64,000 bases of DNA, taken from Liolophura sinensis. Its lineage: Eukaryota > Mollusca > Polyplacophora > Chitonida > Chitonidae. The translations under genes were made by a program, and so were the position numbers. The first letter of the stretch is position 1. Each line of letters begins with the position of its first letter. The DNA lies in assembly GCF_032854445.1 (NCBI RefSeq), contig NC_088297.1, forward strand, positions 14,003,335-14,067,334, given 5' to 3'. This document shows, one piece after another, positions 44,461 to 56,010 of this stretch. The notes below the pieces were generated by a model, which was given only the letters and a program-made list of their open reading frames with translations, did no database searches and was not told the DNA's origin.

Positions 44461-45247
44461 TCTTCCCCTCCTCCTCCGTCTCCATCTCCATCCCCGGCTC
44501 TTGGTGCTCTTGGATGTCGTCGTTATCTCCAGCCTCTACCACCACCAGCAACAAGGCGTCGATGTCGGGGATGGCCTGGACCAGTTTTTGCCAGTAGGTC
44601 CGGTACTTGAGCGTGATACCCTCACTCGTCGGATAGAGTGGACCGTTCGGACGGTAGGCTCGCCATTTCTTCACATGAACATACAGGACACCCTCCGAGG
44701 TCGTCAGCGTGGACAGAAAGTACCCGTTGGATAACGGCTCCCGCACTGGTAAACCCCCCTCAGGTAGATCACCAGCCAGGGTCTTGAGCCGAGTCCACCC
44801 CTCCCCGTCAAGCCTGACGCGTTTGGGTGGAGCGTTCGGGTCTGTAGGTGATTGGCAAATCTCAATCGTCTCGTCTCTACACACCCCCACCCACAGCCAG
44901 TAGGCGAGCTGTAATTTGGCAAGAACCTCGCTGGGTAATGCCAGGCACACCTTCTTCTTCTCGGGAGGCTGTTGCTGCTCGGCAATGGTGGATAGCTGGG
45001 CAGGTACAGAAGCTGAGCGTTTCATCCTGATGGCAGCATGCAGGGGGTTCATGGTCGTAGAGCGTTTCATCTCGGCAGGCAGGTAGGCAGTGTAGCAGTC
45101 TCTCTCTTCTCTCTCTCTTCTCTCTCTCGGTAGGTCGGTAGGTCGGGTCGTCAGCAGGCTGGCAGGCAGGTAGGGCGTCAGGTAAGTCTGAGGCTGCTGG
45201 TCGTCGTCTTCACCGGCTTTTATCCTATCCACGCGGAACTCAACCAC
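44408..45247 (-). CDS. Unidentified 279-residue Polinton-region protein, possibly PC4-like
   Basis: It starts 5 bp inside the right terminal repeat. After a variable N-terminus with a basic patch (LPRERREREERD) and a KKKV stretch, a folded region reads VLAKLQLAYWLWVGVCRDE and GVLYVHVKKWRAYRPNGPLY, then PTSEGITLKYRTYWQKLVQA. The pattern of strands followed by PTxxGI(S/T)L and an aromatic helix resembles the PC4/p15 single-strand-binding domain. That is only a motif-level guess. The end (GDECCCECCFDCCCDC) is an artefact-like reading of a GCT/GAC repeat. The terminal position suggests an element gene, not a host gene. Confidence 0.5.
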   Translation of the reverse strand: MVEFRVDRIKAGEDDDQQPQTYLTPYLPASLLTTRPTDLPRERREREERDCYTAYLPAEMKRSTTMNPLHAAIRMKRSASVPAQLSTIAEQQQPPEKKKVCLALPSEVLAKLQLAYWLWVGVCRDETIEICQSPTDPNAPPKRVRLDGEGWTRLKTLAGDLPEGGLPVREPLSNGYFLSTLTTSEGVLYVHVKKWRAYRPNGPLYPTSEGITLKYRTYWQKLVQAIPDIDALLLVVVEAGDNDDIQEHQEPGMEMETEEEGKNGDECCCECCFDCCCDC

Positions 45248-45250
45248 ACG

Positions 45251-45312
45251 CTGATTGGTCCTTTTTTTCTTACATAACCCCCTTCTCGCGCGAGGATTGG
45301 TCCGTTTTGGGG
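45251..45312 (-). repeat. Polinton-like terminal inverted repeat, right
   Basis: The complement of 30,344-30,404 (CGCGCGAGAAGGGGGTT read inversely, then CCAAAACGG at the outer end). It is directly followed by a family A segment starting GGCTACCTTTACGG, so the outermost terminal bases and the 6-bp duplication cannot be defined. Confidence 0.75.
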
Positions 45313-45845
45313 CTACCTTTACGGCCCCTAGCCCCAGGTTAAGCGGTATTAGATACAGTTTGAAAATGACGAGTGTTACACACCCTAACCAATCAGATTA
45401 TGATTCAAAAGTAACGGACGATTACGTCTTACCCGTTAATATGTAAAGATCTCATGCTACAAGAGGCGCCATCTATGATGTTACACATGACATACAAGAT
45501 AGACGGTTACACTGGGCAACCAGCGCCATCTATGTTGTTAAATACCATGTACGTGATAGATATGTACATAGGGATAACAGCGCCGTCTATGTGGCTGATC
45601 ACAATGCAGATCGCCAGATTCTGAACGCTCTGTCCACACCTGCCAACGAGAGTGTTATATTCATTGTAAAATTTGAGAAACTTAGAATGAAGGCGTTTGA
45701 TGGAGTATCCTTGACAAACTAATTTTTGAACTAGCAACTTGTGACGCAGATTAAAGTCATCACAATTAATGCAAGATCTGACAAATGCTGCAAGGCGAGA
45801 TATGTATACGCCATATGCAGGACCCTTTGGTATATTGCTATCTAA
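45309..45845. repeat. Family A segments
   Basis: 45,309-45,441 matches 14,997-15,125. 45,690-45,845 has the right-edge features (GGAGTATCCTTGACAAAC, GTGACGCAGATTAAAGTCAT, ACGCCATATGCAGGACCC). The last is the inverse of the left edges at 785 and 62,546, so terminal inverted repeats exist in this family. The outer sequence TATTGCTATC... also pairs with 62,490-62,540. Confidence 0.6.
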
Positions 45846-46385
45846 TTAAGGATAATTTACAATATCAAAATTGAAATTGTAATAATGAAAGTTCGCTTGC
45901 AGTCTAGTGTCTGCTTACTTCACGATTACGGACATGTTGTCTTTTCGATTACTGACATTCTAACTTTTCCATTGTGTATCTTGTTTGAAAATGACAGCGC
46001 TCTAAATTGATTACCCAACTTTGAACAAAACGACATTTGTAAATCGGAAAGCTCAACCTATACCTTACTTTTCGCACCCTGTATTATAGTATACCAAAGC
46101 CTTTCAAGTGATACTTAAACGTTTCCTACTCATTGTCATTATTGTGAAATATTAGAAGGAATCTATCACTTTTTCTAATTACTGTTAATAATGTGAAAAC
46201 AATTTACGAGAAAATTAAGTGTTTGTTTGTGTGAATTAGCCCTCTACTTCTAAATACTAAAGCGGAGGAGGGCATTTTCAGGGTGTAAGAGTGTGATATA
46301 AAAATGCTATCTACTCCGGACTGGAGAGACTTTTCCTTTGGTCTAATGGCGGAAGTGTGGACTCCAAACCATAGATGGCTAGTTC
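45846..46385. other. Anonymous AT-rich sequence
   Basis: No gene or repeat recognised before the tandem array. It may be intron or upstream sequence of the cysteine-rich gene. Confidence 0.45.
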
Positions 46386-46389
46386 ATAC

Positions 46390-48170
46390 ACCCAGCTGAG
46401 AGGCCCTTCGCTAACCTTTGTGAGCAGGATGGCCACTCAGTATGGAGGTGCCAGCTTGTAGGCCCTTCGCTCAGCTTTGTGAACAGGGTGGCCACTCAGT
46501 ATGGAGGTGCCAGCTTGTAGGCCCTTCGCTCAGCTTTGTGAACAGGGTGGCCACTCAGTATGGAGGTGCCAGCTTGTAGGCCCTTCGCTAACCTTTGTGA
46601 GCAGGATGGCCACTCAGTATGGAGGTGCCAGCTTGTAGGCCCTTCGCTCAGCTTTGTGAACAGGGTGGCCACTCAGTATGGAGGTGCCAGCTTGTAGGCC
46701 CTTCGCTAACCTTTGTGAGCAGGACGGCCACTCAGTATGGAGGTGCCAGCTTGTAGGCCCTTCGCTCAGCTTTGTGAACAGGGTGGCCACTCAGTATGGA
46801 GGTGCCAGCTTGTAGGCCCTTTTGCTCAGCTTTGTGAACAGGACGGCCACTCAGTATGGAGGTGCCAGTTTGTAGGCCCTTCGCTCAGCTTTGTGAACAG
46901 GACGGCCACTCAGTATGGAGGTTACAGCTGGTAGGCCCTTTGCCAACCTTTGTCAGCAGGGTGGCCACTCAATATGCAGGTTACAGCTGGTAGGCCCTTC
47001 GCTAACCTTTGTGAGCAAGGTGGCCACTCAGTATGGAGGTTTCAGTTGGTAGGCCCTTCGCTAAGCTTTGTGAGCAAGGTGGCCACTCAGTATGGAGGTT
47101 TTAGCTAGTAGGCCCTTCGCTAACCTTTGTGAGCAGGGTGGCCACTCAGTATGGAGGTTTCAGCTAGTAGGCCCTTCGCTAACCTTTGTGAGCAGGTTGG
47201 CCACTCAATATGGAGGTTTCAGCTGGTAGGCCCTTCGATCAGATTTGTGAGCAGGATGGCCACTCAGTATGGAGGTCTCAGCTGGTAGGTCTTTCTCTCA
47301 GCTTTGTGAGCAGGATGGCCACTCAATATGGAGGTTTCAGCTGGTAGGCCCTTCGCTAACCTTTGTGAGCAGGATGGCCACTCTGTATGGAGGTTTCAGC
47401 TGGTAGACCCTTCGCTCAGCTTTGTGACCAGGGTGGCCACTCAGTATGGAGGTTTCAGCTGATAGGCCCTTCGCTCAGCTTTGTGAGCAGGACGGCCACT
47501 CAGTATGGAGGTTTCAGCTGGTAGGCCCTTGGCTCAGCTCTGTGAGCAGGATGGCCACTCAATATGGAGGTTTCAGCTGGTAGGCTCTTGGCTCAGCTTT
47601 GTGAGCAGGGTGGCCACTCAATATGGAGGTTTCAGCTGGTAGGCTCTTGGCTCAGCTTTGTGTGCAGGGTGGCCACTCCATATTGAGGTTTCAGCTGGGA
47701 GGCCCTTCGTTAACTTTTGTAAGCAGGGTGGCCACTCAGTATGGAGGTTTCTGCTGGGAGGCCCTTCGCTCAACTTTGTGTGCAGGGTGTCCAGTCAATA
47801 TGGAGGTTTCAGCTGGGAGGCCCTTCGCTCAGCCTTGTGAGCAGGGTGGCCACTCAATATGGAGGTTTCAGCTGGTAGGCCCTTCGTTCAGCTTTGTGAG
47901 CAGGGTGGCCACTCAGTATGGAGGTTTTAGCTGGTAGGCCCTTCGTTCAGCTTTGTGAGCAGAATGGCCACTCAATATGGAGGTTTCAATTAGTAGGCCC
48001 TTCGCTCAGCATTGTGAGCAGGATGGCCACTCAATGTGAAGGTTTCAGCTGCTAGGCCCTTCGCTCAGTCTTGTGAACAGGGTGTCCACTCAATATGGAG
48101 GTTTCAGCTGATAGGCCCATCGCTCAGCCTTGTGAGCAGGGGGTCCACTCAATATGGAGGTTTCAGCGCA
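46390..48170 (+). repeat. 59-bp minisatellite, about 30 units
   Basis: The period is 59 bp (for example, GGCCACTCAGTATGGAGG at 46,432 and 46,491). Each unit contains GTAGGCCCTTCGCT, CTTTGTGAGCAGG and GGCCACTCA. Early units (to about 46,920) carry GTGCCAGCTTG, later ones GTTTCAGCTGG. Early units alternate between AACCTTTGTGAGCAGG and CAGCTTTGTGAACAGG. It ends about 30 bp before the acceptor of the exon at 48,201. Open frames across it change frame each unit and are not coding. Confidence 0.95.
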
Positions 48171-48200
48171 GATATTTTATTTCTGTTTCGCGCTCCTCAG

Positions 48201-51200
48201 GGTGCTTTATCAACGGCATCGGTCATAACGATGGAGAAGTGGACCCAAATGCTTCCTGCAGAGTATGCGACAGTCAACGGGATCCGCCTGAGTTTACCTT
48301 CATGCGTGAGTATTGTGTGAATTTTCTCAGGCTGGTTAAAGTTTATTATCCTGTAATTTTTTTAAACATGTGCCCCAAAGGTAATTGCTGTATTTTTTTT
48401 AAATCGACACTTTTACAACTACATAAAGGCTTTAAAACAATACTTTTGTTTTTTTTTCTGATAAGAAACTATCCATCCTTCACAAAAGTGTCACTAAAAA
48501 TGCCAGATGTGGAATACAGTAGCTGTTGAAATGTTGACATGGTTAACACGTCTTATACAGTGCATGTGAAGTTGTCAGCAGAGTGACAGATCCATTCTGG
48601 CTTGGCTTATGAAAAATAGTATAATTAGTTCCGATAGCTATAAAACAAATTTCTGATTAAACAAAAATGACAGGTGGTTATAATTCCTGGAATGTGCGAC
48701 CAGTTCCTAATTGGGTATTTACTCCCGCGCTTTTGCGACTTGGACTCAAACTCAGTTGACTACTGTAATGTGTTACCGATATGCTCACTAAAACATCATA
48801 GCAAAACAGGAATGAATAAATATAATTAAAGACGCACAGCACAGAGAGTACGAACAGAGCAGTGCTGACAGTGTGATTGATGGCAAATGGTCACACGTAA
48901 CAGGTGAAATATGGCCACTTTTCAATTTACCTCAGTCAGGATTTTATTCTAACTGTTCATGTAAATCCATAATTAGGAATAATTTACCTGGCACTATGGC
49001 TTAAGCAGAATTTTGTAAAAGAAATGCAGTGATGTTAACTGCCATTTATTAAACGTCACTGGTCTAGAATTACTCAAAATGTTGTGTTGTGTTCACATTT
49101 AACACACAATCACATTAAGACGCTGCAAAGGGATAAGGCCTCCAGGATGCTTAGTCCACTAGCAGAATCCTGGTTTATGCAGGAATACAATATAATTAAA
49201 ACAGTATGATAGCTGGTACATGGTCACAGGTAACAGACGAAAGACGGCAACTTGTCCGTTTACCTTAGTCAGGAATTATGCTTTTTACTCAGAAAATTAA
49301 TCTGTTAAATTTAACAGAAGTCTGTTATCTGAGTGATACTACAACGTATTCTGTTGTTGCAGCAGATTATTCTGTTGAATATAACACACATATTTTATTA
49401 TTGCGTTTTTTAAGAGATCAATTCAAAAGATTAATTTTTTGAGTGTGGGTTCATTTTGCCATTGTGTTTTGTTTACTGTGTGTCAACACTGTACGGGAAA
49501 TCAGCCACTGTCTGTCCTTATAATCAAGTATTGATAATCCTACTTTTGTCATTATTTTGTCTGATATTACTATTTTTCAGCACAAAAACGCCTTGTCAAT
49601 GACGTTTGCTATGACGAAGGGGATGAGGACCCTAATGATCCTTGCAAAAAGTGCATCAGTGCGATCAGCACAACGAGCTTCAGTAAGTACACTAAGCTAT
49701 ATTATCTAGAGCTTCGGGACGCATTCATTAACTTCGAGCTGTTCCACTGTTTTTGAATAGCGTTTGACACATTCAGAATTCATAGAATAAATCCGTCACC
49801 AATTTGAAGTTCCTACAATCTGGATGATATTTGATCGCGTCGAAAGTGTGATTCACATTATAACGTGCTTTATTATGTCATTTTTGTGTGTTTTTTATTT
49901 CAAGTTTGTGTGTTTATTATTTCATGTTTGTGTGTTTCCTATGTCATGCCATTGTGCCGAACTAGATTGTTGTTTGCCATGTATGCGCGTCAAATCATAA
50001 CTGAGTAGATCAAGATCACACTTAAATTTTATTTTACTGCATTGTATCAAGTCTGCGTGCCACGATGGTTTGTAATTGTTTATCTTCAGACTTTGTGCTA
50101 ATGTATATCGTTGTTGAGTGTTCCAAAATAACAGGATATTGTTTTTATCACGGTCGAAACCACTAAAAGCAGTATCAAGAAACTTCATGCTTCGACGTAT
50201 GAACGTGTTGGTTTAGAATCGATTTGTTGGAAAAGCCATGCAAGTTAGCGCAGGCATCCGAGATTGTTACTTTCTGTTACTTTAACATTCTTCAAGGGAG
50301 ATGATATTTTTAAATTTTACCCAAGGTTACTGTTCGATTAATGGCGTGTGCTTTGTGGACAAGGCGGTGAATCCTGACAATGCCTGTGAACATTGTGACG
50401 TCAGCGTGAGCGTGTCGAAGTGGTCACCCGTTCTCTACAAGCCGGCCAATGGTACGTCGACCGTCATTTAACAACGACTTTGTGTCCTTCCCGCTCAGTT
50501 GTCTCTAGAGCATCTGCCACAAACATTCAGTTATTCTTTCACGTATTGTTTACATACTGAATTCTTGAACTATGATTAGTAATCTTTTAGAAAGAATGAT
50601 TATTGAGGGAAGATGTCAGCAGGCAACAAAGGTAGCGGATTGGTTGTGCGCCCGATGTGTATCCAGGAGTATCGCAGTTCAGTCCCGGGTTCCGTCTTAC
50701 CCAATAACGCCACCAATTTTAGCACTTTCTTCACCATCTGTATAACAGAGCCAGTATGCACTGTCACTGTGGGGCAGTACAAAAATGTGGCGTGTTCACA
50801 AAGACACAAGCTCGAAGTCGCCAATAATATGTTGACTTGGCACCATCTGAGTATAGAATTTGTTCGCAGGTTCAGATGGTTAAAATGCCGATTTTACCAC
50901 AGAGGTCACGGGTTCAAATCCAAGCCTTGTTGGGTCTTCTGCGGTTTTAGGCCTTGATGTGTGGCAGGTACCTGAGGAAAGGCTCTGGTTTACTGGGAAC
51001 ACCAAGTTTTTCCCCAAACCATAATCCTAACGGCCGTTATACACATGACAAAATGGGAAGTATGGAATAAGATATGTCTAACCAATAAAAAAGTGACTTA
51101 TTATTTGCTGTAGTACACGTGTAGTTATGACACGTGTTCTTGATCTCTGACCTTTCTGACCTTTCTTCCGTACTTATTAGGTAAGACCATGCCTTGTTCG

Positions 51201-51422
51201 GCCGCTTGTGACTTCATTCGTGTCCATGGAGCGAGTTTCATCTCAGTTGTTTGTTGCTACTCGGTTTTCATAAATGCGAAGAACTTCCAGGCCATGTGTT
51301 TTATAATGGATACTTCGTCTCTGGACTGCTCAGATGGGGGAATAACTCTGACCAGGTACAAGACCATGTGTAGTCACACTACCGCTCTTCATGCTTCATC
51401 CGACCCAGTGGTTTGTCCATAG
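48201..51422 (+). CDS. Cysteine-rich secreted-type protein, four 3' exons (5' part not seen)
   Basis: Exons are 48,201-48,305, 49,581-49,682, 50,326-50,451 and 51,181-51,422. All have GT/AG borders and all introns are phase 1. The first three exons each encode one repeat with matching cysteines: CFINGIGHNDGEVDPNASC, CYDEGDEDPNDPCKKC and CFVDKAVNPDNACEHCD. The form is C-x-(D/N)-x-G-x(4)-P-x-(D/N)-x-C-x(2)-C, seen in extracellular proteins of the VWDE-like type. The last exon has at least nine cysteines (MPCSAACDFIRVHG, VVCCYSVF, LDCSDGG, TMCSH) and stops at TAG 51,420. No transmembrane segment is evident. A start codon and signal peptide must lie upstream, beyond or before the minisatellite. 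Name and function are not certain. Confidence 0.72.
48306..49580 (+). other. Intron of the cysteine-rich gene
   Basis: Non-coding and AT-rich between donor ATGC|GTGAGT and acceptor TATTTTTCAG. Two stretches with similar wording (CATGGTCACAGGTAACAG at 49,218 and GGTCACACGTAACAGGTGA at 48,888, each followed by a CTTAGTCAGGA or CTCAGTCAGGA block) look like an old internal duplication. Confidence 0.55.
50865..51090 (+). mobile_element. Probable tRNA-derived SINE in the last intron
   Basis: It contains an A-box-like GGTTCAGATGGTTAAAATGC and a B-box-like GGGTTCAAATCC, followed by a body with CTGAGGAAAGGCTCTGG, CCAAACCATAATCC and a short A-rich end (AATAAAAAA). It lies between exons 3 and 4 of the cysteine-rich gene. 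It is a different family from the SINE at 1,257, although both have ACCATAAT in the body. Confidence 0.5.
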
Positions 51423-51573
51423 AAGGCAGTGTTCAGTCATCGAAACGACTCCGGGCGAATACTCTTTCAATATTTCTTAACCCGTCTTTATCGACATATC
51501 CATGTCTGAGCAAAAAGTATATCTTACATGTTTTAAGAGTGAAAACATCTGAAAAAATGTTCATGTAAAGTGA

Positions 51574-51592
51574 AACAATAAACATATTTCTC
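51574..51592 (+). promoter_or_regulatory. Likely polyadenylation signal
   Basis: AATAAA lies within ACAATAAACATA, about 155 bp after the stop of the cysteine-rich gene, with a T-rich stretch (TTTGTTTTC) about 35 bp further on. Confidence 0.5.
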
Positions 51593-51659
51593 AAAGTATG
51601 GAACTCTTTGTTTTCTACTCTTAAGGGTTGTTTAACGATTTAAAAAAAACTGTCTGACT

Positions 51660-54600
51660 TGATTGCTGATCAATGGACTCGTTGACTATCAGTTAACTAG
51701 TGGGCTTCCTGACAGAGTGATTGTTGGTACATTGATTAAATGGTGGAACGTTTGAAAGATTATATGCCTGTTCGACTGGATGGGAGATCAAACAATCGGT
51801 GCAATGATTGGCTGATCAATCTGCTAGTTATGAAATTGACCAAATAATAGACTGGTTAAGAGATAGATATATCGTTGGACCTGTTTATAGATCATTGACC
51901 TCCTGGGTTGGTTGACAGATTAAAAACAACGGGTAGTATAGTTCACAGATTGGTAAACTGGTGGGATGGTTGACACATTAGTAAACTGATGGAATGGATA
52001 ACAGATTGGTTAACTAGTGGGATGGTTGACAGATTAGTAAACTGGTGAGATGGTTGACAGATTGGTTAACTGGGTGGGATGGTTGACAGATTAGTAAACT
52101 GGTGGGATGGTTGACAGATTAGTAAACTGGTGGGATGGTTGACAGATTAGTAAACTGGTGGGATGGTTGACAGATTGGTAAACTGGTGGGATGGTTGACA
52201 GATTGGTAAACTGGTGGGATGGTTGACAGATTGGTAAACTGGTGGGATGGTTGACAGATTGGTAAACTGGTGGGATGGTTGACAGATTGGTAAACTGGTG
52301 GGACTGTTGACAGATTGGTAAACTGGTGGGATGGTTGACAGATCCATAAACTTGCAAACTGTTTCACAGATTCATCAAATGTGAGAAATGTGAAATGTAA
52401 TGGTTGACAGATCCATTAAATTCTGAACTAGTTGACAAATTGATGAACTGGTGGACTGGTTGACAAATGAATGAATTGGTGGACTGGGTGACAGATCCAT
52501 GAACCACTAAACTAGTTGACAAATCGATGAACTGGTGGAGTGGTTGACAGATTGATGAATTGGTGGACTGGTTCACAGTTTATTCAAATGGATGACTGAT
52601 TGACAGATTCGTGAACACGTGAACTGGTTGACAGATTGATGACCTGCAGAACTGGTTGGCAGATCAATGACCTTCTGGACGGGTTGACAGATTGATGACC
52701 TTGTGGACCGGGTGACAGGTCAATGAACTAGCGGACTTGTTGGCAGATTAATGACCTTGTGGGCTGGTTGACAGATCGATGACCTGGTGGAACCGGTAGA
52801 CAGATCAATGGCCTGGTGGATTAGTTGACAGATCCATGACCTGGTGGACTGGTTGACAGATCGATAACCTTGTGGACTGACTGACAGATCCATGACCTGG
52901 AGGGCTGGTTGGCAGATTCATGACCTTGTGGACTGGTTGACAGATCGATGACCTTGTGGACTGGATGACTGATCCATGACCTGGTGGACTGGTTGACAGA
53001 TTAATGACTTGGTGGACTGGTTGACAGATTAATGACCAGGTGGACTGGCTGACACATACATGACCTGGTGAACTGGCTGACACACCCATGACCTGGTGGA
53101 CTGGTTGACACATCCATGACCTGATGGATTGGTTGACAGATTAATGACCTGGTGGACTGGTTGACAGATTAATGACCTGATTTACTAGCTGACACATCCA
53201 TGTCCTGTTGGACTGGTTGACAAATAAATGAATTGGTGGACTGGATGACAAATCCATGAACGACTAAAATGGTTGACAAATCGATGGACTGGTGGACTGG
53301 TTGACAGATTAATGGCCTGGTGGATTGGTTGACAGATTAATGACCTGGTGAACTGACTGACACACCCATGACCTGGTGAACTGGTTGACAGATAAATGAC
53401 CTGGTTGACATTTTGGACTGGTTGACAGATTAATGACCTGGTGAACTGACTGACCCATCCATGACCTGGTGAACTGGATGACACATCCATGACCTGGTGG
53501 ACTGGTTGACAGATTAATGACCTTGTGAACTGGTTGACAGATCAATGATCTACTTGGCTGGTTGACACATCCAGTGTACTTGCTAACATTTTGATGAATT
53601 GGTGGAATGGTTGTCAGATCGATGAACTGGTGGACATATGAAATAACTAGTTGACTGGGATGAGAGATTGATAAACTGGTCGGTTGGAGGACAGATTATT
53701 GAACTGGGTGAGAGATCGATAAATTATTGGGTTGATTGACAGATTTATAAACTGATGGAATGGGTGGCAAACCGATGAACTGGTGGACTGGGTGACAGGT
53801 CGATGAACTGGTGAACTGGGGGACAAATTGATGGACTGGTGAACTGGGGGACAAATCGATGGATTGGTGGACTGGGGGACAACTGGATGGACCGTTGGGT
53901 TGGGGGACAAATCGACGGACTAATGGACTTGGACAGGTTGATGGCCTGCTGGACTGGGGGATCAATCGATGGACTGTTGGGCTGCGGGACAAATCAATGG
54001 ACAGGTGGACTAGGGGACAAATCGATGGACTCGTGGACTGGGTGACAAATCGATGGACTGGAGAACTGGAGGACAAATCGATGGAATTGGGAACAAATCG
54101 ATGGACAGGTGAACTGGCGGACAAATAGATGGACTGCTGGACTGGGGGACAAATCGATGGATTGGGGGACAAAATCGACGGACTGATGGACTGGGAGACA
54201 ATCCGATAAACTGGTGGACTGGGGACAATCGCTATAGACTGATGAATTGCGAGACAAATCTATGGACTAGTGGACTGGGGGACAAATCGATGGACTGGTG
54301 GACTAGGGGGCCAAATCTAAAGACCGGTGGACTGGCGGGCAAATCCGTGTACTGGGGGGCAAATCAATGGACAGGTGAACTGAGGGGCAAATCAATGGAC
54401 CGGTGGATTGGGGGGCAAATTGATGCACTGGGGGACAAATCGATGAACTGTTAAATTGGGTGACAAATCGATGAATTGGTGGACTGGGATGACAAATCGA
54501 TGGACTAGTGACTTGGGGGACAAAATCGATGGACTGATGAACTGGGGGACAAGCCGATGGACCGGTGGACAGGGAACAAACCGATGGACTGGTTGACTGG

Positions 54601-55880
54601 GTACAAATCATTTCAATGAACTGGGCTCTGGTTGACAGATCTATGACCTGGTGCGCTGGCTGACAGATTGAGGATTTGGTGGAATGGTTTGCAGATTGAT
54701 AAATTAGTGGGCTGATTGACAGATTGGTAAGGTGGTGGACTGATTGACAGATTGATCAACTGGTGGGCTGGTTGACAGGTTGATAAACCGTTGGGCTGGT
54801 CATCAGATCGATAAACCGGTGGGGCGATTGACATGGATAAACTGGTGGGCTGATTAACAGATTGATTAACTGGTGGGCTGATTGACAGATTGATAAACTG
54901 GTGGGTTGGTGGACAGTTTGAAAAACTGTTGGGCTGGTTGACAGATTGATAAACTGGTGGGCCAATTAACATTGACAACTGGTGGGCTGATTCACAGATT
55001 GGTAATCTGGTAGGCTGGATGACAGATTGATAAACTGGTGGGCTGATTGACAGATTGGTCAACTGGTGGGCTGGTTGAAAGGTCGATGAACCGTTGGGCT
55101 GGTCAACAGATCGACGAACAGGAAGGGCGATTAACATGGATAAACTGGTGGGCTGATTGACAGATTGATCAACTGGTGGGCTGATTGACAGATTGATAAA
55201 CTGGTGGGCTGGTTGACAGATTGATAAACTGGTGGGCTGATTGACACATTGATAAACTGGTGGGCTGATTGACATTGATAAACTGGTGGGCTGATTGACA
55301 TTGATAAACTAGTGGGCTGATTGACATTGATAAACTGGTGGGCTGATTGACAGATTGATAAACTAGTGGGCCGACTGACACTGATAAACTGGTGGGCTGG
55401 TTGACAGATTGATAAACTGGTGGGCTGATTGACATTGATAGACTGGTAGGCTGATTGACATTTATAAACTGGTAGGCTGATTGACAGATTGATAAACTAG
55501 TGGGCCGACTGACACTGATAAACTGGTGGGCTGGTTGACAGATTGATAAACTGGTGGGCTGATTGACATTGATCAACTGATGGGCTGATTGACAGATTGA
55601 TAAACTGGTGGGCTGGTTGACAGAATGATAAAGTGGTGGGCTGATTGACAGATTGATAAACTAGCGAAGCTGATTGATAGAATAATGCTCGAGTGGGCTG
55701 GTTGACTGGTCGATAAACCGGTGGACTGATTGACATTGGTAAACTGGTGGGCTAATTAACAGATTGATAAACTGGTGGGCTGATTGACATTGATAAACTG
55801 GTGGGCTGGTTGACATTGATAAAGTGGTGGGTTGACTGACAGATTGATAATCTGGTGGGCTGGTTGACACATGAATAAAC
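51660..55880. repeat. 28-bp minisatellite, about 140 units in four variant domains
   Basis: The period is 28 bp. Variants by region are GGTTGACAGATTGGTAAACT (about 51,950-52,360), GGTTGACAGATTAATGACC (52,400-53,640), GGGGGACAAATCGATGGACT (53,650-54,610) and ATTGACAGATTGATAAACT (54,640-55,880). Decayed units extend left to about 51,660 and may reappear after the SINE fragment to about 56,110. The minus strand lacks stops in all frames because the unit has none, so long minus frames are not genes. Confidence 0.95.
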
Positions 55881-55914
55881 TGCTAAAATACTTAATATAC
55901 ATGCATTTAACCAT

Positions 55915-56010
55915 TTACTTTTAGGTTTAAATCGTGGCTTTGCCCGGTTTCCTCCCACTATAAGGCTGACCGTCCTCGTAAAGGTGAAATATTCTTGATT
56001 GCTGGATTAA
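55915..56010 (+). mobile_element. SINE 3' fragment at the end of the 28-bp array
   Basis: CCGGTTTCCTCCCACTATAA and GGTGAAATATTCTTGATTGC match the body of the first SINE family. It sits between the main array and decayed array-like sequence (GGTTGGTAAATTGTTGACC, 56,070). Confidence 0.6.

Larger units (their letters stand above)
34531..45312. mobile_element. Polinton/Maverick element, deleted and hAT-interrupted
   Basis: Between inverted terminal sequences lie a family B DNA polymerase pseudogene (plus), a retroviral-type integrase pseudogene (minus) and three minus-strand ORFs. Polymerase B plus integrase within terminal repeats is diagnostic of Polintons. Major capsid, minor capsid, packaging ATPase and maturation protease were not recognised, and the polymerase-integrase junction is a deletion. 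About 4.5 kb of the span is an inserted hAT element. At about 6.3 kb without the hAT it is far below the usual 15-20 kb. If 30,344 is the true left end, the span is 15 kb. Confidence 0.8.

Noticed and set aside
44408-44470. Cysteine-rich tail GDECCCECCFDCCCDC as a metal-binding motif
   Set aside because: It arises from reading a GCTGCTGTGA/GACTGCT repeat in one frame; another frame gives an A/T/D-rich stretch.
46737-47937. Plus-strand frames over the 59-bp array (MEVSAGRLLAQ type)
   Set aside because: A 59-bp period changes frame every unit, and the frames begin and end at random units.
51950-55880. CRISPR-like array of 28-bp repeats
   Set aside because: Units are directly adjacent with no unique spacers, and the setting is eukaryotic. 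It is a minisatellite.
52091-55958. Series of long minus-strand open frames rich in PTSL and CQP
   Set aside because: The repeat unit has no stop codon on that strand in any frame, so open frames are automatic.
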